The position numbers were made by a program, and so were the translations under genes. Of a DNA stretch of 64,000 bases, positions 58,601-64,000 are shown piece by piece (the stretch's first letter is position 1; each line of letters starts with the position of its first letter). Source of the stretch: Cyclaneusma minus (taxonomy: Eukaryota; Ascomycota; Leotiomycetes; Marthamycetales; Marthamycetaceae). The notes below the pieces were generated by a model. It saw only the letters and a program-made list of their open reading frames with translations, ran no database searches and was not told the DNA's origin. The stretch spans positions 194,762-258,761 of the forward strand of contig JAKZHN010000047.1 in assembly GCA_037179335.1 (NCBI GenBank). Reading direction: 5' to 3'.

Positions 58601-61600
58601 AAAAAATGCATATTATTTAGAAATAGCCTATATTAATTATATATATCAAATTGCAATTATTTTTAAAATAAGCTAATTTTTATAAGCGGTTTATTTTAAA
58701 ATATAATAAAATTATATTGCCTATAATTAATTCATTTATTAATAATATAAACAATAATAAAAAAAGCTTATTTAAATGGCTTTTAAAAGCGTAAAAAGCT
58801 TTTTAGAGTATTAAAAATATATTTATAAATAAATTAATCTTATAATGTTTTAATTTTATAAAATATTTGCAAATTATATATAATGCTTTTAAATTTGCAA
58901 TATTAGGGATTTTAAAGCAATTTAAAAATTTAAAAAATTTAATACAATATTATTAATATTTAACAGTTTTCTAATTTTATAAACTAACCGGCGTAAAATT
59001 AACATACCAAATATATAATATCAAATTGCTTATAATTATAAAAGAATTTAATGCTGGGGGCAATATATTGAAAATATATATTATAAAATTTAAATGCTTT
59101 TAAATTATAATAATTTATATTATTTTATAAATATAGAAACTTTAATAAATATCAAGCAAAATAGGGTATAAAATTGGGATTGTATAATTTTAATATTAAA
59201 TATATTATAAAAATTAAAATTTTGGCCAATTTTTTATTTTACAGGCCAAATTATAAAAAGGCAATAAAAATTATTTAAGTAAAAGTATTAAACAAAGATT
59301 GCCTATATTATAATAAAGGCTTTGCTATTTATTTAATTATATATAAAATATATAATTTTTAAAAAATATAATTAATTTTATAAACATAGCAATTATATTT
59401 TAGTTGAAATTATTAAGCCAGAAAATTGATATTATATATTTTATTTATATATTATAAATGCAAATTTCCAAATAAAAAGCTGTATTTTATTTAAGCTATA
59501 AAAATTCAAAAGCCAAAATAATTAAAACAAGCTTTATAATTATTTTTAAAGCTTAAGAAAATAACAAATATATACTGGAAATATAAAGCTAATTTGTATT
59601 ATATAAAAATAAATAATAGCAATTTAAAAATAATATAGAAATAAAAATACAAAATTATATATATAGTTGCTATATTTGCCAATAAAATAAAATTTGCTAA
59701 TATATATTTTATAATTAGCTATAATTCTCATTTCTAGCCAATAAATTATAAATATATTTATTACAATATTTTATTATAATTTTAATAAAATTATAATATA
59801 TAAATAAAATGAATAATGCTATTTTATTAATAATAAATAATTATACCAAAATTATATAATTTATATATATAATTGAAAATATTAATATGCGATTTTTAAT
59901 AAAATTATTTTTTAATAAAATCTTTTATTTTATAGAAAGTTCTAAAATCATTATATTTAACTATAGTTCTATATTTATTAATATATTATGAAAAGACTTT
60001 TATTAGAAATTTTATATAAAATATAAATATAATATTATGTTTTATTTTTAAATACATAAATAAATAAAGCAAGTAAATTGGATTTTAAAACCCTATATAT
60101 AATATTATTGCAATAATAAAAAAATAAATTGGGCAATTTAAGTGGCTATAATAATATTTGCTTATAATAATATAAAGCAAAAAAGACTAGAGTTTTTTTT
60201 ATAATATATAAATATTTTTTATAAATTAATATTAATTTATTTATATAATTTATAAAAATTAAAATGCTTAAGATAATAAAACAAAACGAAATGTAATATA
60301 GCAAATATACATTATTATAAAAATTAGGAAAATGCTATTGATAAATATATAAAAGAATATGCAAAGAAATATAAAATTACAGATTTTAAGAAAGGGAATT
60401 GGGTGTTTTTATTTATTAAAAACATATATTTTAAGGCTGGAAAGTTAATAGAAACATATATAGGCTTTTTTTATTATTATTAAAGAGATAAAAGCCCAAG
60501 GTTATTATTTAAAATTCCCGTTTAAATTTTAATTAAAAAAATTGCATAATACGTTTTATATTGGCTTTTTAAAATTTATTAAAGTATTTTAAGATGGTAT
60601 ATATAAATTATATTTCGCAAATTTTCAAATTTCTAAAAATAATTCAAAATAGGGAATTAAGAAAATTATAATATATAAAAAAAATAGCTTATATTTTGAA
60701 TATATTAAAAAAGCTAAAGCCAAAATTGGAATTAAATATTGGTTTAAAAAAAAACAAAAATGCCCTAATAATTTTAAATAACTTTATTAAAAGAATATTA
60801 AAGCTGGATTATAATAATAATGGGAAAATTATTAAAAAAACGCAAGCTTTTAAAAAAAATACTAAAAGGCTAATTCCAATTTTATATTTAAATAGAAAAT
60901 GCCTAATTATATGCAATATTAAATAAAAGCAAAAATAAAGATATTTAAAATATAAAAATATAAATTTAATTATTTTTTTATACTTTAAATTAAATTATAT
61001 TAAATTATATTTTATAAAAGATTAAATTAAAAATGAAAATTAAATAATAAGCTTAATTCAATTTAAAATTATAAAATGCGCAAATAAAAATTGTAGATTT
61101 TGTATATTAAATAATTTAATTAAAAATAAATATTATATAAAATAAACATAATTAGCAAAATTAAAATTTTTATAAAAATTTTAAATCTTAATTTATATAT
61201 ATTAAATTTATAATTTCCATATTTTATATTATGTTATTAAAACTCCGGTTTTTTTATAGTAAATAAAATATTATTAAAAAAATAATTAAAAAAATAATTT
61301 ATTTATATTTTAATTAAATATATCTAAAAGACGGGAAATAAATTTATTAAATAACACCAAATATTAATTGCTATATATATTAGGGTATAAATTGCAAAAA
61401 TAATTTTAATTGAAGCTATTATTATAGTTATAATATTTTTAAATAAATTGCGTATTTTATATTTTAAAAAAATATAATTTTAAAGCGGAAAAAAATCCCG
61501 GCAATTTTTATATTATTTTCTAATTAAATTAATTTATTATTACAATTAGCGTATTGGTTTTTAAAAAAAGCCTGAACCTTAATATAATAATGGCGGTAAA

Positions 61601-62613
61601 ATATAAGGGTATTATAAACTATATTAAATAGGGAAATTTAAATAATAGAAATTTGTAAAATAATAAATAAATTAATAAAAAAAGATATATAAGCTTATTA
61701 TACAGTAAAAAAGCTTTAAATAGAAGCTTTATATGTAATAAGCGCAAATGCGAATTTAAAGCGTAAATGGGAATTTAATAAAGGTATAATTTAAATCTTA
61801 TAATAAAATTGCAAATTTAATACTATTATTATAATTATAAGCAAAAGTTTTATTATAGGGAATTTAAAATAAGCTATTATTAAGCTTTTGTATTTTACGG
61901 TTAAAAATATTAAGGGCTATAATATTAAAATTAAAAAAAGGGCCTAATTTTCGCTAAAAAGGCGTATATTAAAAAGCCTGTATAAAAGCAATAATAAAAC
62001 AGAGTTTAATAAAAATAGAAAAGCTTGCTTTATATAAATAAAGCTTTAATAAGGCCTAATGTAATTGCTATAAAAAAAATTCGCCAAAAAGATTTTAAAA
62101 AAATTTAAAAATAAAAATGCAATTAGAAATTAATATATTATTATTGTAAAAAATGCATAATATGCATATAAAAAAGAGGGGGGCAGAAAATTAAAAGAAC
62201 CTTACAAATTAATTATTTAAAATAAGCCGCCGCTATATTAATTTTCCGGCATTTGCAAAACAAATATATGCAAAAGCGGGGAAAATATATATAAGCCAAT
62301 AAAAATAATAAAACCCTAATAAACTTTAATATAAGAAAATGGAAATTGGAATAATAAAAATAATTAAATAAAAGCTTAAAATTAACCCAATAATAAATAG
62401 CGTAAGCTATATATTAAAGTTAAAATTTTAAAAATTAGGCAATAATAAATTTAAAAATAATTATTAATAATAATAGATTAATAAAAGCCTATTAATTTAT
62501 GCAGCCAAAATAAAAAGCCGAAATTAATAACCAAAGCCAAATATGGAATTACCGGAAAGCAAAAATTCGCATTTGGAAGCTTTAAAGACCGGAATTATAA
62601 AAAAGGGGATGAT

Positions 62614-62850
62614 TATTATATAGGGCCAAAAAGAATATTTTACGGATATTTTATAAAATGTGTATATTAGAAATATATAGAAAATAAGTGTTATTGATTA
62701 AAAAAGCTAAGCAAGGCTTTTAGCGCATAATATTTAGGCATTGCCATTTTTATTTAAAAAGGGCAGCGGCTATTTGTTACAGCTAAGAAATATATATAAC
62801 GCACCCTTATTTGCCAATTTATTTTTAATTACTATAATAATCTAATAATG
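62614..62850 (+). repeat. Right LTR of the nested element (end approximate)
   Basis: Its first 80 bases align to the left LTR with almost only G-to-A and C-to-T differences (GGGCCAAAAAGAATATTTTACGG here against GGGCCGAGGAGGGCGCCGTGCGG on the left), a direct view of RIP acting on one copy. The host element resumes near 62850. Confidence 0.65.
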
Positions 62851-64000
62851 GCTAAAAGCTTTTTATTATAAGTTTCATAATTGCATTTTATAAGATTATA
62901 AATTTTAAAAAAATAAACCACGGATTAGAAAATCCTATTATTTCCATATTAAAAAAGTATTTTTTAAAGTATAATTTAAAGCATCCATTTCCAAAATTAT
63001 TTATTTATTATAATTAAAAAACACCAGAATTGGGGCTAAAGTAAATGCTTATTTAAATTTATTAAAAGTATTTTATTAAGCTTTTTCCCAAATCTATTTT
63101 ATTTTCTTTCCAAGTAAATTATTTAATAGCTTAGCTATTTTGGAAAAGTTCCAAATAAACCTTTAATAAAGATTTGCAAATCCTATAAAATTTTAAAAAT
63201 TTTAAATACAAATTGGTAATTTTTAAATTATAATAGCAAATATTTTATTTGGGTTTATTTTTATACTATTTGGTATAATATAAAAATCCAAATATCTAAT
63301 ACAGATAATTTTAAATTTATATTTGAAAACATTAATTTAAAGGCCGGTATTTTTTAAATGGCGAATCATTTTCCAACTATATTTTTTATATTTTTTTAAA
63401 TTATTTAAAACAATTAAAAAATTACTTAAATAAGCTATATATATATTATTTAGCAAATTAAATAAAATATTACTAATATAATATTAAAATAAATTTAAAG
63501 CATTATAAAATTTAAAAGACATAATTAATAATTTAAAAAATTGAAAGCGGATAATAAATACCGTTTTTTATTTATTTCCTTTCGCTATTTTTAATCTATT
63601 AAATATTGCAATAATATTAAACTTAATATAAATTTTAGCTTTATATCTAATATTTAGGGTTTTTTTAATTAATAGCAGGGAATAATGGTTTTTAATGGTA
63701 ATATTGTTTAGTTTTTTATAATTTTAATAAATTTTAATTTCCTTTTTTAATTTGGCGGCTAATATTAGCAATGCAATATATTTGGATTTTAATTTCTAAA
63801 TAAATTTATAAAAAGTTTTCTTATTAAGCTATTTTCTTATATATTTTAGTTTCCTTAATAAAAAAGACAGATTTTTATTATATAATGGTTTTATATTAAA
63901 TAATAATTTAATTTTATAATTTTATAATTGCTTAAAAGGTAATTTATTGGCCTTTTTTAAAAGGAAGGTATTTAATATATTATAAAGCCATTTAGAAAGC

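Larger units (their letters stand above)
55445..62850 (+). mobile_element. Nested Ty3/gypsy-type LTR retrotransposon, RIP-degraded
   Basis: It is inserted in the element above, in the opposite orientation. The left LTR starts at 55445 (TATTACACGGGGCC) and the right LTR at 62614 (TATTATATAGGGCC), directly after a polypurine tract AAAAAAGGGGATGA (62600-62613). Plus-strand translation of 58205-58450 reads FIKLNFKNAYYKIYI, then FYINYSYFKYFVISFKL, then YFNNVLIYLENF. These are the RT blocks KLDL..AY..I.I, F.TRYGHFEYLVMPFGL and YLDDVLIYS with D-to-N and other RIP-type changes; YFNN is at 58421-58435. An integrase C-terminal-like segment (ITDFKKGNWVFLFIKNI) is near 60380-60440. Stops occur throughout. 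The right LTR end is approximate. Confidence 0.85.
52975..64000 (-). mobile_element. Second copy of the 28679-35350 LTR family, interrupted and cut by window end
   Basis: An LTR-like start at about 52975-53160 keeps the words AACGGC, TTATAAGCTGGAAA and GGAAATTTCCAGC. The interior then matches the first copy in order: TTGCTATTTATTTTAAATAGCGCTAAAAATCC at about 53200 against 28870. After the nested insertion, GGGGCTAAAGTAAATGCTTATTTAAATTTATTAAA at about 63020 matches 31130, and the minus-strand RT segment at 63500-63421 matches 31590-31510. The last bases of the window (TATAAAGCCATTTAGAAAGC) match about 32065-32085. Roughly 3 kb and the other LTR should lie beyond the window. Confidence 0.75.

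Noticed and set aside
60696..60926. 76-codon plus-strand frame in the nested element
   Set aside because: Lys/Asn-rich product of AT-rich composition downstream of the integrase remnant; not a gene.

Overview
The window looks like nuclear DNA of a filamentous ascomycete (Pezizomycotina; class not resolvable from sequence alone). Introns are short (51-90 nt in most genes) with GT...AG ends and CTAAC/CTAAT-type branch sites. The protein families are typical of such fungi: a HET-domain protein, a DUF6604-type protein, Rtc5/TLDc, and Ilv1. The DNA alternates sharply between gene-bearing islands of ordinary composition and very AT-rich blocks that hold decayed retroelements with C-to-T/G-to-A changes. 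That is the signature of repeat-induced point mutation (RIP).

Layout. Island 1 (1-7030) has the 3' part of a threonine dehydratase gene, then about 5.4 kb with no recognisable gene but several small hairpin repeats and a minisatellite. AT block 1 (about 7040-11820) is a RIP-ruined retroelement on the minus strand with DIRS-like RNase H features. Island 2 (11820-28680) holds a three-exon HET-domain gene, a three-exon alpha/beta-hydrolase gene, two decayed LSU rRNA fragments carrying a compact group I intron at the I-PpoI/R2 target position, and the first two thirds of a DUF6604-type gene. AT block 2 (28679-35350) is an LTR retrotransposon with 180-bp LTRs and a 5-bp TCTAC target duplication. 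It sits inside the DUF6604-type gene, whose frame resumes exactly after it (to 36171). Island 3 (35351-49990) has a decayed fragment of that gene, a small secreted peptide precursor built of repeated GGYN modules with one intron per repeat, Rtc5, a secreted Cys-rich protein, a duplicated gene family of unknown function with frameshifts, a 3'-5' exonuclease-like gene and a 195-bp MITE. AT block 3 (49990-64000) holds an unidentified AT-rich element, a second copy of the block-2 LTR family running off the window, and, nested in it, a different Ty3/gypsy-type element in the opposite orientation.

The islands mix housekeeping genes (Ilv1, Rtc5, hydrolase) with accessory genes (HET, DUF6604-type, secreted Cys-rich protein, repeat peptide). 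The best candidates for something undescribed are the GGYN repeat peptide gene (37233-37722), the roughly 184-nt group I intron in an orphan LSU fragment (24076-24259), and a GC-rich palindromic element present in introns and intergenic DNA. No operon-like or multi-gene pathway organisation can be demonstrated. All functional calls rest on motif reading, not on database searches.
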